Origin: Elusimicrobiota bacterium
GTDB lineage: Bacteria; Elusimicrobiota; Elusimicrobia; Elusimicrobiales; UBA9959
Assembly (NCBI GenBank): GCA_026388155.1
Contig: JAPLKI010000018.1
Span: 1-64,000, forward strand
Length of the DNA stretch: 64,000 bases
Reading direction: 5' to 3'
The notes beneath the pieces were generated by a model that had not been told where the DNA came from, did no database searches, and saw only the letters and a list, made by a program, of their open reading frames with translations. Position 1 is the stretch's first letter. Each line of letters begins with the position of its first letter. A program made the position numbers and the translations under genes. Shown piece after piece: positions 24,269-33,641 of this stretch.

Positions 24269-25111
24269 TCATAGCGCTCTTGCGCTATGATTTACTAACA
24301 GTTTAGCAAAATTGACATTGCCCGCGTGTCCGGGACGTTCGGCTTCGATAATAAGGCCTTCAAAAAATAAACCTGTCAGCGCCAGGTCGCCGATAAGGTC
24401 CAGCAGTTTGTGCCTGGCGAATTCGTCGGCGAATCGCAGGCCGTTATGAGCGAGTATTTCCGTTTCGTCTATTAACACGGCGTTTTCAAGCGAGCCGCCT
24501 AAAGCGAGGCCCGCCGCTTTCAGGGCTTTTATTTCGTGGCTGAAGGCAAAGGTGCGCGCCGGGGCTATTTCTTTGAGGTATATTTCGGGTGAAAGGCAAA
24601 ACTCCACCGCCTGCCTGCCCACCAGAGGGTGCGGGTATTCATAAACCAGCCTGAAGGCAGCGCCGGAAGCCGCGGGTTCGGCGCGGTACCTGGTTTCGCC
24701 TTTTGAAAATTCCACCGGCGCGGCCAGGCGCGCGTATGAGCGCTTCGAACCGGGCTTGTCCCTCATGCCGGCTTCAAGCAGGGCTTTGGCAAATGGCAGG
24801 GCCGAGCCGTCCATGGCCGGAGGTTCCAAGCCGGAGATCTCAATATCCAGATCGTCCACGCCAAGGCCCGCGGCTGCGGAAAGCAAATGCTCAACAGTGT
24901 AAAGAATGTTTTTTCCGTCGCCTATATTGGTGCCGCGCGCCGTGCCGCTTACATTTTCAAGCAGGGCCGGTATGGGGCTGGAAAAAAGGGGGCTTATAAA
25001 GCGTATGCCTGATGAGCCGGGGGCGGGCAGGAAAGTTACGCGTGCCGGGGTTCCCTTGTGAAGGCCCGTTCCTTCAAGGGTTATTCTATTTTTGATCGTT
25101 TTTCGAAACAT
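24269..25111 (-). CDS. lpxC: UDP-3-O-acyl-N-acetylglucosamine deacetylase LpxC
   Basis: 280 residues, family length. The zinc enzyme that commits the pathway to lipid A. Zinc ligands are present: H75 (TVEHLLSA), H234 and D238 (FARHKLLDLIGDLAL). E74 and H262 (GHAGNVNF) fit the catalytic pair. IEISGLEPPAMDGSALPF is a family hallmark. The start overlaps the end of lpxD by 26 bases. It is not fused to fabZ, unlike in Bacteroidetes and some others. Confidence 0.95.
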   Translation of the reverse strand: MFRKTIKNRITLEGTGLHKGTPARVTFLPAPGSSGIRFISPLFSSPIPALLENVSGTARGTNIGDGKNILYTVEHLLSAAAGLGVDDLDIEISGLEPPAMDGSALPFAKALLEAGMRDKPGSKRSYARLAAPVEFSKGETRYRAEPAASGAAFRLVYEYPHPLVGRQAVEFCLSPEIYLKEIAPARTFAFSHEIKALKAAGLALGGSLENAVLIDETEILAHNGLRFADEFARHKLLDLIGDLALTGLFFEGLIIEAERPGHAGNVNFAKLLVNHSARAL

Positions 25112-26144
25112 CGGTAATTCCCAGATGTTTTTTTATTTTGCGGATGGCGGCGTGCATTTCCGGAAGTTTTGAAAGCAGGGCCTCTATTTTCATGGCCTGC
25201 AGGTGGGGTCTTGCGACATGCCCAAAAACTATCTGGTTGGGGCCCAAATCCGAGATAACGGCCGTTTTGCCCATTACCACCGTGTTGTCGCCTATGGTTA
25301 TGTGGTCTGAAACAGCGGCCTGGCCGGCGAGGACGGCGTTGTCCCCTATAACGGCGGAGCCGGCTATTCCGGCCTGCGCCAGAACAAGACAATTTTTCCC
25401 GACGCGCACATTATGGGCGATGTGCACCAGGTTGTCTATTTTTGTCCCGTCGCCTATTATTGTGGCTTCAAGGGCCGCCCGGTCTATGGCGGTGTTGGCG
25501 CCTATTTCAACGTCAGAACCAATAATTACCCTGCCTATCTGGGGGATTTTTTTATGCAATCCGCCGTCGGGCGTATAGCCGTAGCCGTCGGAGCCCGCAA
25601 CGGCGCCGGAGTGCAATATTGAGCGTTCTCCTATTTCACAGCCGTCCAGCACTTTTACACCCGGGTAAAGGCGGGCGTCAGAGCCTATTTTAGCCTTGGC
25701 GCCCACAAAGCATTGCGCGTCAATATAAGCTCTGTCGCCGATAACAGCGCCATCCTCAATTACGGTTAACGGACCTATATAAATATCTTTTCCAAGCCGC
25801 GCTGTTATGGAGATAATGGCGGAAGGGTGGCAAACACGCGCTTTAAGGGGGCGCAGTTCCTTCTCAAGCGCCGCAAGCGCAAGGCTGAAAGCCAGCTTGG
25901 GATTATTAACCAGGATCAACGTTCCCTGAAAATTCTTAAGCGTCTCCGCCGCCGTCGGGCTTGCCAGCAGGCAGCCGGCGTTTGAACGCCCGGCGAGCTC
26001 GGCATATTTGGCGTCCGCCAGGAAACTGAGGTCTTTCGGACCGGCTTTGTCAAGCGGGGCGGCGCCCGTTATTTCGGCGCTGATGCCTGCGCCGCGCAGC
26101 TCGCCGCCGGTCAGTTTCGCCACGGCTTCAGCCGTTAATTTCAT
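25086..26144 (-). CDS. lpxD: UDP-3-O-(3-hydroxyacyl)glucosamine N-acyltransferase LpxD
   Basis: 352 residues. The N-terminal uridine-binding domain (about 1-100, with LSFLADAKYAE) precedes a hexapeptide-repeat beta-helix and a C-terminal helix. The catalytic His motif is HIAHNVRVG (H241, H244), with GSDGYGY and NTAIDRAAL upstream as in other LpxD. It adds the second acyl chain at the amino group freed by LpxC. Overlaps of four bases with ompH and 26 with lpxC mark one operon. Confidence 0.95.
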   Translation of the reverse strand: MKLTAEAVAKLTGGELRGAGISAEITGAAPLDKAGPKDLSFLADAKYAELAGRSNAGCLLASPTAAETLKNFQGTLILVNNPKLAFSLALAALEKELRPLKARVCHPSAIISITARLGKDIYIGPLTVIEDGAVIGDRAYIDAQCFVGAKAKIGSDARLYPGVKVLDGCEIGERSILHSGAVAGSDGYGYTPDGGLHKKIPQIGRVIIGSDVEIGANTAIDRAALEATIIGDGTKIDNLVHIAHNVRVGKNCLVLAQAGIAGSAVIGDNAVLAGQAAVSDHITIGDNTVVMGKTAVISDLGPNQIVFGHVARPHLQAMKIEALLSKLPEMHAAIRKIKKHLGITDVSKNDQK

Positions 26145-27352
26145 ATCGGGCTTTCCTCAAGTTTTTTAATAAGTTTATCTGTCAGGTCAACCGCGGAATG
26201 GCCGAAAAGGATATTGCGCTTGTCCACTACCACGCTCACGCCCTCTTTCACCGCCAGCTCTTTAAGAGCCAGATAAATCCGGCCGAGTATTATCTCGCTT
26301 TTGTGGGTTTCATATTCCAAAAGTTCCCGCTCGGTCCGGTGCTGGGCTTGGCGCAGTTCTTCTTCTTTTTTTGAGAGTTCCGCTTCTTTGGCGGTTATAA
26401 CGACATCAATTTCCGCGGCTGAGGTCGAAACGGAAAATTTGAAGTAATTCAGCGGCACGCGACTGATGCCGGGCATGTCAATGCCGGCAAGTCCGGGCTG
26501 GCCGGTCGACGGGAACACCTCGTCCGCAGTGGAGGAGGCGGTGGAAATAAGGATGGCATTTACCGCGATGGTTGGTCCATTGATCTGCCCCAGGGCGGTG
26601 CCACTGGCGATGTCAGCAGTTGATATGTTTACCTGAACCGCCCCTGTTGAAATCTGTGGGGTTGCGGCTTTAACTGTTCGTGTTGAAAGTTGTACGGCGG
26701 CGGTGGAAGTTGTGACACTGGTCTGTCGCGGGCCATTGGCGCTGTCCGCGACTGTGACACTGGCCTGTCGCGGGCCACTGGCGCTGTCCGCGACTGAAAT
26801 TTGCGGGTTCGCGGCTTTAGTTGTTTGTGTTGAGGATTGTACGGCGGCGGTGGAAGTGGCAATCTGAGGATTTGCGTCGTTAGCCGTTTGTGTTGAAATC
26901 TGCGGGCTTGCATTTTCGGCGGCTTTGGCGACCGCGGCGGATATTTCCTCAGCCTGGCGCATGAGGCCGGGCAAAGTAAGGGCGAATGCGTGTTCCTGTT
27001 TCAGTTTTGCTATGTCGGCTTTCAGGGAAAAAATGGCCTGTTTTTTAATATTCAGGGCGTCTTCTTTCTTTTTTATTTCGGTTAAAAACTCCTCCCTGGC
27101 GTTTGAGGTGCCGGAAAAGTCCTTGAAAACACGGTCTATATCGACGTAACCTATGGTGCCGGATTCTCCCTTGTTTTCTTCAAGTGAAAGTTCAAGCGCC
27201 GCCGCGCGTGGGGCGGAGAAAAGGGTTAGCGCGGCACATGCGAATATCATAACGGCCGCGCGAATAAAAAACAATACAAATGTGTCCGGATATTCCCTCA
27301 ATTCGCGGTTATTCGCACGTCCTTTCATTCTCATCCCCGTTCGCATGTCCAT
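26141..27352 (-). CDS. OmpH/Skp-like periplasmic chaperone with a repeat insert
   Basis: 403 residues, over twice the usual 160-190. The N-terminus has a long hydrophobic stretch with AxA (SAPRAAALE near 52), so it is exported; the exact start among three close ATGs is uncertain. The Skp-like core is split: GYVDIDRVFKDFSGTSNAREEF and a coiled coil (about 70-125), then a 150-residue Ser/Thr/Ala/Gln-rich insert (about 130-290) with repeats such as STAAVQSSTQTTKAANPQIS and SVTVADSANGPRQ, then a second coiled coil ending KEGVSVVVDKRNILFGHSAVDLTDKLI. It likely escorts outer-membrane proteins to BamA next door. A nucleotide motif of the insert, CTGGCGCTGTCCGCGAC, recurs in bamA. Confidence 0.82.
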   Translation of the reverse strand: MDMRTGMRMKGRANNRELREYPDTFVLFFIRAAVMIFACAALTLFSAPRAAALELSLEENKGESGTIGYVDIDRVFKDFSGTSNAREEFLTEIKKKEDALNIKKQAIFSLKADIAKLKQEHAFALTLPGLMRQAEEISAAVAKAAENASPQISTQTANDANPQIATSTAAVQSSTQTTKAANPQISVADSASGPRQASVTVADSANGPRQTSVTTSTAAVQLSTRTVKAATPQISTGAVQVNISTADIASGTALGQINGPTIAVNAILISTASSTADEVFPSTGQPGLAGIDMPGISRVPLNYFKFSVSTSAAEIDVVITAKEAELSKKEEELRQAQHRTERELLEYETHKSEIILGRIYLALKELAVKEGVSVVVDKRNILFGHSAVDLTDKLIKKLEESPI

Positions 27353-27378
27353 AAATTTCCACCCGCTTTATTAAATTG

Positions 27379-29919
27379 CTAGAACAAATTCCCGAGCGTA
27401 AAATAAATATCCGAACGCTGCTCACCCGGCTTGTGGTTAAAGCCGTAACCCCAGTCAAGCCTTATTGGGAAAGCCGGCGTGGTGAAACGGATGCCGAAAC
27501 CGGCGCCCGCTTTCAGGGTATTCACGCCTGAGCCGCTGTGCAGGTTTACATTGTTGAAGTGGTTCCAGGAATTGCCCAGGTCAAAGAAGAAGGCCCATTG
27601 CACTATGGTGCGCTTGTGCTCCCTCGCGAGCGGGATTTTAAACTCTATATTCAGTATGTCGTAAACATTGCCGCCGTTGGGCGGGCCGATCTGGCCGTTG
27701 TTCGAGTAACCCCTTATCGTGTCGGCGCCGCCGATAAAATAACGTTCCGTAACGGGCACACTGCGGGTGGAGCCGAAATGCGCTATGTAACCCAGGCGGT
27801 TCGATGCCGCCAGCACGAACGGATAATCTTCTATGGAGAAAAGCTTGAGGTTATAAGTTGTAGTCAGGCTCGGCTTATAATAGTTCTCATCCCCTCCAAA
27901 AGGTCCGCCGGTAAAATCAAGCCCCAGCGCTATGCGCGAGCCGCGGGTGGGATCCCACACATTATCCCTGGTGTCGCGCGCGAATTCCACGTAAATTGAG
28001 GAAGTCACGCTGGTGCCTTCGGGCAGCTCTCCTGCGTATTGCGCTTCCACTGACGATATCCTCACCTTTTCATAGGTGTAGGAAGTGGTAAGGGTGTATT
28101 TGTCGTCCTGGAATCTTGGGGCGAGCGTCACCCTGCCGCCGGTGCGCTGCTCGGTATAGGCGGAAAGCGTGGTTTGGTAAGGCTTATAGCGGCGGGTATT
28201 GTAAAGATCCACGCCAAGCGTCATGGGGTGTTTTCCCACCCAGGGGGTGGACCAGCTAAGGGTATAATCATTCACCCTTTTACCGAAGCTCCATGACAGG
28301 GAGGTTTTGTAAGCCCGCCCGAAAAGGTTCAGGTGCGACAGAGAGAGCGTTCCCACCAGCCCGTCCGTAGAGGAGATCCCGGCGCCGGCCGTAAGCATGC
28401 CGGGCTTGCCTTCGGTGACATCAAAAACCAGGTCCACTTTGTCCGGATCGGAGGTGGGGTTTATCACGGGGCTCACATCGTCGATAAAACCCAGGTTAAA
28501 AATCCTTTCCTGGCTGCGTCTTATTTTTGAGGAGCTGAAAACCTCGCCTTCTTTTTGCGTTATTTCGCGCTTGAGCACATAGGTTTTGGTGGCCTTGTTG
28601 CCCTCCACATCCACGTGATCCACATAGATCGGGTTGTTTTCTGTAATGCCGAATTCAATATCCAGTCCGCCTGTTTTTTCGTTCGGCACTTTCGCGGGTT
28701 TTATCTGGGCCTTCAGGTAGCCTTTGTCGGCATATTTATCCTGGATGGCGCGCAGTGTTTCGTCAAAATTGTCCTGGTTGAAAACCTTGCCTTCGCGGTA
28801 TGCCACGGCCTCGGCGAGGTCCTTTGAAAGATAAACGGTATTGCCGGAAAAATAAGTGCCGCCGAAGCGCTGCCGCGCGCCTTCAGTTATGGCGATGCTT
28901 ATGAAAACCAGGCTTCTGTCCCCGTTGAACGAAACGGAAGATGAGGTTATTTTGAAATCGCTGTAGCCGTTGTTCTTGTAATAGGTTTCCAGAACTTTCA
29001 GGTCCGCGTCGAAATCCTGCGGAGAATAAATCTTTTTCGGACGGTTTTTCAGCTTTTTCACCAGTTTTTTGAGCTTAAAAGCTTTAGCTCCTTCCAGTTT
29101 TACCTCCGCCACCTTGGCTTTTTTGCCCTCGCTCACCGACACAGTAAGGAAACAGAGACGCGCGGCCGTGTCGTAACGGATTTCATAATCGGCCCTGGCG
29201 TCTATGAAGCCTTTTTCGTGGTATTTATCGGTTATTTTTATGAGGTCTTCCCGCATTTTCAGTTCGTCAAAAAAATCTTTTTCTTTCAGGGACATCTCAT
29301 TTTTTACGGAGGATTTTGAAAGTTCCTTGTTGCCCTTCAGCGCTATTTCCTTTATCATCGGTTTTTCCGAGACGATGTAAGTGATGCGCGCGGTCGCGCT
29401 TGAGGCCGACAGGGCGCTGAACTTGGCCGCCGAGGGCTTGTCGGGAAGTTCCGCGATATCCACTGAAACATTTTCCATGCTGCCAAGGCCTAAAATAGAC
29501 TCAATGTCCGAGTTAACGTAGTCAGTGTAGTAAAGAGCGCCTTTTTTAGCTTTGCCGGTTTTCAGCACAACTTTCGGTTTCACATTAATGGCGCCTTTCA
29601 CGGCGGTCTCATACACTTCCCAGGGGCCCTTATTCTTCTCCGCTGTTGTTTCAGCGGCGGGGAAGGCGGCGAGGCCGGGGAGGGCCGAAACGGCGGATGT
29701 GGTACTGGCGCTGTCCGCGACGACCGCGACCGGCTGTGAGGGGGGGGCAACAGGGGTTTCCGTAGATATCTCGACGGGAACCGGCTGGGCTATCGCGGAA
29801 GCGGGGGCGGTTGAGGCGCCGGCGGAAACTGCTGCTGCGGCCGGGGCCGGCGTTCCCTGGGCGGCGGAGAAAGAAGCGAAAGCGAAAGGTAAAAGCAGGA
29901 GCAGTATATGTTTTTTCAT
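27379..29919 (-). CDS. bamA: Outer-membrane protein assembly factor BamA
   Basis: 846 residues. A signal peptide (about 1-20) is followed by a long Ala/Pro/Val low-complexity stretch to about residue 100, then POTRA repeats (about 150-520; KEIALKGNKELSKSSVKNEM, VDHVDVEGNKATKTYVLKRE) and a C-terminal 16-strand barrel. The barrel has the VPVTERYFIGGADTIRGYS lid-loop motif (family VRGF/Y/IRGY) and ends in Phe (YFTLGNLF). It folds and inserts barrel proteins. First gene of the envelope operon, oriented away from phoH. The N-terminal low-complexity part is unusual. Confidence 0.94.
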   Translation of the reverse strand: MKKHILLLLLPFAFASFSAAQGTPAPAAAAVSAGASTAPASAIAQPVPVEISTETPVAPPSQPVAVVADSASTTSAVSALPGLAAFPAAETTAEKNKGPWEVYETAVKGAINVKPKVVLKTGKAKKGALYYTDYVNSDIESILGLGSMENVSVDIAELPDKPSAAKFSALSASSATARITYIVSEKPMIKEIALKGNKELSKSSVKNEMSLKEKDFFDELKMREDLIKITDKYHEKGFIDARADYEIRYDTAARLCFLTVSVSEGKKAKVAEVKLEGAKAFKLKKLVKKLKNRPKKIYSPQDFDADLKVLETYYKNNGYSDFKITSSSVSFNGDRSLVFISIAITEGARQRFGGTYFSGNTVYLSKDLAEAVAYREGKVFNQDNFDETLRAIQDKYADKGYLKAQIKPAKVPNEKTGGLDIEFGITENNPIYVDHVDVEGNKATKTYVLKREITQKEGEVFSSSKIRRSQERIFNLGFIDDVSPVINPTSDPDKVDLVFDVTEGKPGMLTAGAGISSTDGLVGTLSLSHLNLFGRAYKTSLSWSFGKRVNDYTLSWSTPWVGKHPMTLGVDLYNTRRYKPYQTTLSAYTEQRTGGRVTLAPRFQDDKYTLTTSYTYEKVRISSVEAQYAGELPEGTSVTSSIYVEFARDTRDNVWDPTRGSRIALGLDFTGGPFGGDENYYKPSLTTTYNLKLFSIEDYPFVLAASNRLGYIAHFGSTRSVPVTERYFIGGADTIRGYSNNGQIGPPNGGNVYDILNIEFKIPLAREHKRTIVQWAFFFDLGNSWNHFNNVNLHSGSGVNTLKAGAGFGIRFTTPAFPIRLDWGYGFNHKPGEQRSDIYFTLGNLF

Positions 29920-30277
29920 CTTATAATGGATTACGTGAAAACCTCTGAAATGGTTTCAAACGGTTTTTTTTGCGGCTGCCCGGGAAGCAAAAGATAAAAG
30001 AGGGCGATAACTTTTTTAAGCGCATAGCTGGCGGCCGGGGCGGGCTTTGGCTTCCGGCTTATCCTTATGGAGCCGCATTAGCGGAACGGGCGGCTTCCGA
30101 ATAATTAAGATATATAATACAAATTTTAGCCGCGGTTTTGGAAAGCCGGTGAAACCGTCTGTCCCTCATCTTTTTCGCTCCATCGCTGTATTGCGCGGCG
30201 GCTATTTGTTTTCATGCGCAAATAGACTATAATTTTACTGTTCAACGCGAAAGGCATGGAAAAATGGAAGGTTCACG
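29920..30277. promoter_or_regulatory. Divergent intergenic region of bamA and phoH
   Basis: 358 bases without a gene, between two divergent starts, so it must hold both promoters. A good plus-strand promoter is listed separately (30206-30233). A second plus-strand TATAAT lies at 30113-30118 without a good -35. For bamA the AT-rich stretch near 30105-30125 read on the minus strand (TTGTATTATATATC) is the best candidate, but it is weak. No repeat of the kinds seen elsewhere is obvious here. Confidence 0.5.
30206..30233 (+). promoter_or_regulatory. Sigma70-type promoter for the PIN-PhoH gene
   Basis: TTGTTT at 30206-30211, a 16-base gap and a perfect TATAAT at 30228-30233, about 45 bases before the start codon. 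Confidence 0.6.
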
Positions 30278-31579
30278 ATGAAAAAAACTTACATATTGGA
30301 CACCAATGTGCTCATTCACGATCCGCTTTCTTTCACCAAATTTGACGACAACACCGTTGTAATACCTATTTCCGTTCTGCAGGAGCTGGACACCTTTAAA
30401 ACCGCGGCCGACGAGCGCGGCAAGAGCGCGCGCGTGGTTTCGCGCCGTCTTGACGAGTATCGCGCCAAGGGCAAGCTTAATGTCGGCGTTAAACTTGAAA
30501 ACGGCGGCATATTGAAAATAGAGCTGGACCATCTGCAGGTGCTTCCGCCGGAGTTTAAGCTCAACGAGATGGATGATCGCATTCTTAACAGCGCTTTCTG
30601 GCTTGCCAAAGAAAAAAACAATGTGGTGCTGGTCACCAAAGACATTAACCTGCGCCTGAAATCCGACGCCGTAGGGATAAAGGCCGAGGATTACGAGGCG
30701 GGCAAAGTAAAAGTGGACGAGCTCTATCCGGGCCTCAGCCCCCGGGAGGTAAGCTCCGCCGTCATAGATAGGTTTTACAAAGACAAGTCCGTAAAAAACG
30801 AAGCGGCGGACCTGGCTCCTAATGAATTCGTTATTTTCAGGGCTAAGGAAGACCCCAAAAAAACAGCCATAGGCCGCTGTGACCCTGCGGACGGTTCGGT
30901 AATACGGGCGTTAAATCCCGAACCGTCGCCCTGGGGCATCAGGCCCATGAACAAGGAACAGCGCTGCGCCATGGAGCTTTTGCTGGACGATAATGTAAAA
31001 CTGGTAACCCTTATCGGCACGGCGGGCACGGGCAAAACGCTTATATCGCTGGCCTGCGGTCTGCAGAAAGCCGTTGACGACAATATTTACAAGCGGCTGA
31101 TCATCTGCCGTTCCGTGGTGCCCGTGGGGCGCGACATCGGTTTTTTGCCCGGCACCAAGGAAGAGAAACTTTCCACCTGGATGGGCGCCATTTACGACAA
31201 CCTTGAGATAATAATGGACAAGCGCCACCAGGAGGACTCCATGCAGAAGTTTGAATATCTCCTGCAGAACGAGAAGATCGAAATAGCCTCCGTCAGCCAC
31301 ATACGCGGCCGTTCGCTGCCGAAACAATACATGCTGGTGGACGACGCCCAGAACCTGAGTCCGCATGAAATTAAAACCATACTAAGCCGCGCGGGCGAGG
31401 GCACCAAAGTGGTGGTAACCGGCGACCCCTATCAGATAGACAACCCTTACCTTGACATCGCCTCGAACGGCCTTACCTATATAGTGGACCGCATGAAAGG
31501 CCAGAAGCTTTACGGCCACCTGACATTCACCAAAACCGAGCGCAGCCAGCTGGCGTCCCTGGTAGCGGAGCTGCTGTAA
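30278..31579 (+). CDS. PIN-domain PhoH-type ATPase (PhoH2-like)
   Basis: 433 residues. An N-terminal PIN RNase domain (YILDTNVLIHDP with the first acidic residue, LQELD, DDRILNSA, LVTKDINLR) is joined to a PhoH ATPase domain from about residue 225 (MNKEQRCAMELLLDD). Walker A is GTAGTGKTLISLA; the Walker B region reads YMLVDDAQNLS, where most members have DEAQN. PIN-PhoH proteins are thought to be RNA helicase-nucleases. It has its own promoter and is followed by a word-repeat hairpin spacer. Confidence 0.9.
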   Translation: MKKTYILDTNVLIHDPLSFTKFDDNTVVIPISVLQELDTFKTAADERGKSARVVSRRLDEYRAKGKLNVGVKLENGGILKIELDHLQVLPPEFKLNEMDDRILNSAFWLAKEKNNVVLVTKDINLRLKSDAVGIKAEDYEAGKVKVDELYPGLSPREVSSAVIDRFYKDKSVKNEAADLAPNEFVIFRAKEDPKKTAIGRCDPADGSVIRALNPEPSPWGIRPMNKEQRCAMELLLDDNVKLVTLIGTAGTGKTLISLACGLQKAVDDNIYKRLIICRSVVPVGRDIGFLPGTKEEKLSTWMGAIYDNLEIIMDKRHQEDSMQKFEYLLQNEKIEIASVSHIRGRSLPKQYMLVDDAQNLSPHEIKTILSRAGEGTKVVVTGDPYQIDNPYLDIASNGLTYIVDRMKGQKLYGHLTFTKTERSQLASLVAELL

Positions 31580-31584
31580 ACAGC

Positions 31585-31726
31585 GCACAAGAACATAGGA
31601 TCACAAGTCACAAGCAAGAGGCTAAAGAAGACGTGAGGGCACACGGCGCAACTGAAAGAGAATTGCGTCTTGTATCCCCGCACTCTTGTGATTTGTGCTC
31701 TTGTGCACTTGTGTGCTTGTGCTCTT
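31585..31726. repeat. Word-repeat hairpin spacer
   Basis: Left words CACAAGTCACAAGCAAGAG, right words CACTCTTGTGATTTGTGCTC and GTGCACTTGTGTGCTTGTG; the middle has GCGCAACT...AATTGCGT as an inner stem. The same word family appears inside the nifHD-like gene at 35531 and at the 3' end of the gene at 47732. Confidence 0.65.
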
Positions 31727-31728
31727 GC

Positions 31729-32556
31729 CTATGGGAACGGGCAATAGACCAGGCGGTCGACGCGTATTTTTTCAAGCTCTTTTTCTGAAGAATAAAACCT
31801 GCCGGGGAATTCGATAAAAACCGTGTTTCCCCGTATCAGAAGTTTTTCCTTTATCCAGGGGTGGGCTACTTCAAACGTGCAGGCGCGGCATTCGCGGAGG
31901 CAGTTTATGCCTTCTATCGACTGATGCGGCCTTATATCCTGCATCCCTACAAGGCAGGCGCGGGTGGTGGTCATGTTAAAGTAGGGGTAGTAAAACGTAA
32001 GGTTGAAATCCAGCTTTCCGAGACCATAGATCCTGCTGTTGAAATTTGAACTGAGGTCCCTTCCGGCTACGGAAACCTCGTAGCGTTTTATGCCAAGCGA
32101 GCTGAAGAGATCAAGGGCCTGGCGGCTGATCACCCCCACGTGTTTTTTTGACTGATCGACAACATTTTCGTAGAAGATCCTTCCGGCGGATATCTTAACG
32201 GCGATTTTACAGGCGCGGGCAAGTTCCAGGGCGGCAAAGTCATTGATACTCAGTTCCAGGCGTGAAAAATCCGCTTTTCCCGATTTTTCCAAAGCGCGAA
32301 GGACGGAAAAAATTTTTTTCAGCTTGAACACCCCTTTTTCGCTTAAAGGAGGTGTTAAAAGGCAGACCTTTTTGCCTTTTTTCTGGAAGCGGACTATGTC
32401 GCCGCAAAGGGTCTCTTCAAGCAGATTTTCGCAAAACTCGCCTCCAAGGTAAAACCAGCTGAAGCGGTCCAGCGCGTTTTCAAGGGCGCCGGTTTCTTCC
32501 AGGTCCGAAAAGCTCATAGTCCCGAGCCGTATGGCGTGTTCGAGCGGCATAATCAA
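31729..32556 (-). CDS. UbiV-like U32-family protein (partner subunit)
   Basis: 275 residues. It reads like the UbiV type of U32 proteins: an early WFYLGGEFCENLL (UbiV has YLGE..C), a KKVCLLTPPLSEKG strand, a ELSINDFAALEL piece and a SAGRIFYENVV barrel strand. Cysteines at the early motif and in INCLRECRACTFE could hold a 4Fe-4S cluster as in UbiV. Known UbiU-UbiV pairs carry out oxygen-independent hydroxylation; the substrate here is unknown and quinone synthesis genes are absent. It overlaps the next gene by four bases (ATGA type), as expected for subunits. A paralog is at 52340. Confidence 0.72.
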   Translation of the reverse strand: MIMPLEHAIRLGTMSFSDLEETGALENALDRFSWFYLGGEFCENLLEETLCGDIVRFQKKGKKVCLLTPPLSEKGVFKLKKIFSVLRALEKSGKADFSRLELSINDFAALELARACKIAVKISAGRIFYENVVDQSKKHVGVISRQALDLFSSLGIKRYEVSVAGRDLSSNFNSRIYGLGKLDFNLTFYYPYFNMTTTRACLVGMQDIRPHQSIEGINCLRECRACTFEVAHPWIKEKLLIRGNTVFIEFPGRFYSSEKELEKIRVDRLVYCPFP

Positions 32557-33503
32557 CTTCCCTTCCAGGCGGTCATTTTTTCTATAAATACATCCCTTGC
32601 CTTTTCGGTCCCGAGGTCGGCTGAAAGTTTTTCCGCCATATCGGCCATATCGCGCATCTGTCTGACCTTGCGGGTTTTAACGGCGGCGGGATCCTGGCGG
32701 GTGCCGTATTTCAGGTAGTTCACGCCCGCCGTTAAAAAATCGAAAAAAGCGGCGGCGTTGGCCATGCGCGGGGCACCGCCGCAAGCAAGTCTCGCGGACA
32801 GCCTTCTGGCTGCGGTTTTAGCGAGCGCCGCGTTCGTTTCGCCTTTTCCGGGATAGAGCGGTTTCAAGTGTTTGCCGACCGGGATATTGACGCGGCAAAG
32901 CGAGCCGTCCGGCACGTTGGCTTTCAGCGTGTGATATTCGGGCAGGTGCAGATGACAGCGGCCGTTTATGTAAGCGCAGCCGAAAAACCGGTAATCAAAA
33001 ATTTCGGTTTCAACCCCTTTTTTCCGGCAAAGCCGCAGCAGCGCTCCGGCTTCGCGCGGCGCCAGCTGGTTCGGCAGTATCAGCCGCGAAAATCCGAGAC
33101 GGATAAAAAAAGCGGCCGCCACGCTGTTAAAGCAGGGCTGTACGGAGCTTAAATGCAGCGCCGCCTTCGGCTTGAATTTGTAGTCCGCGAATATTTTAAG
33201 CGCGGAGATATTAGAAATTATGAACGCGTCCGCGCCGGCGGCTTCGGCCTCGGCGCAAAGGGCGGCCAGCCTTTGCGCCGAGGGGACGCTGCACTGCAGG
33301 CGCAGGGCGTTCACGGCCAGGCTGATCTTCAGCCCAAGGCTTCGTGCCCTGCTGGCGGCCCGTCTGAATTCAGCGAGGTTTTTGAGCGCCGAAGCTTCCC
33401 GGAAAGAGGGGAGAGGATTTACCGCGCAATAAAGCTCCGAGGCTCCCGCGGCGGCGAGCGGACCTATTTCTTCCAGGCTCGAAAAACAGGAAATGGTCTT
33501 CAT
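32553..33503 (-). CDS. UbiU-like U32-family protein
   Basis: 316 residues. U32 peptidase-family barrel: GPLAAAGASELYCAVNPL, SLAVNALRLQ, AEAAGADAFIISNISAL, LHLSSVQPCFNS, SRLILPNQLAPREAG. The family Cys region is present as FFGCAYINGRCHLH and DGSLCR. Despite the family name, studied members (UbiU, RlhA, TrhP) act in hydroxylation of quinones or RNA rather than proteolysis. The first Met is preceded by a word-repeat spacer with AAGGAG at about 33505. It heads a two-gene unit with the UbiV-like gene. Paralog of the gene at 51364. Confidence 0.75.
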   Translation of the reverse strand: MKTISCFSSLEEIGPLAAAGASELYCAVNPLPSFREASALKNLAEFRRAASRARSLGLKISLAVNALRLQCSVPSAQRLAALCAEAEAAGADAFIISNISALKIFADYKFKPKAALHLSSVQPCFNSVAAAFFIRLGFSRLILPNQLAPREAGALLRLCRKKGVETEIFDYRFFGCAYINGRCHLHLPEYHTLKANVPDGSLCRVNIPVGKHLKPLYPGKGETNAALAKTAARRLSARLACGGAPRMANAAAFFDFLTAGVNYLKYGTRQDPAAVKTRKVRQMRDMADMAEKLSADLGTEKARDVFIEKMTAWKGS

Positions 33504-33505
33504 AA

Positions 33506-33640
33506 AGGAGAGATTACAGTAAAGAGATTACGGCGATAAAACGGCGATTACAGTGATACTCATAGAGATTATAGTGACCGCTCATCTTTGCCATACTTTC
33601 TTCATCGTTGTAATCTCCTTCGCTATCGCCGTAATCTCCT
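33506..33640. repeat. Word-repeat hairpin spacer
   Basis: Positions 33524-33538 (GAGATTACGGCGATA) and 33624-33638 are a perfect 15-bp inverted repeat; around them GATTACAGT and TGTAATCTCC variants repeat. Confidence 0.7.
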
Positions 33641-33641
33641 C

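Noticed and set aside
31729-33503. Naming the U32 pair ubiU and ubiV, or calling it a protease
   Set aside because: Resemblance is to the fold and Cys sites only; no ubiquinone genes are present, and the studied relatives are not proteases.
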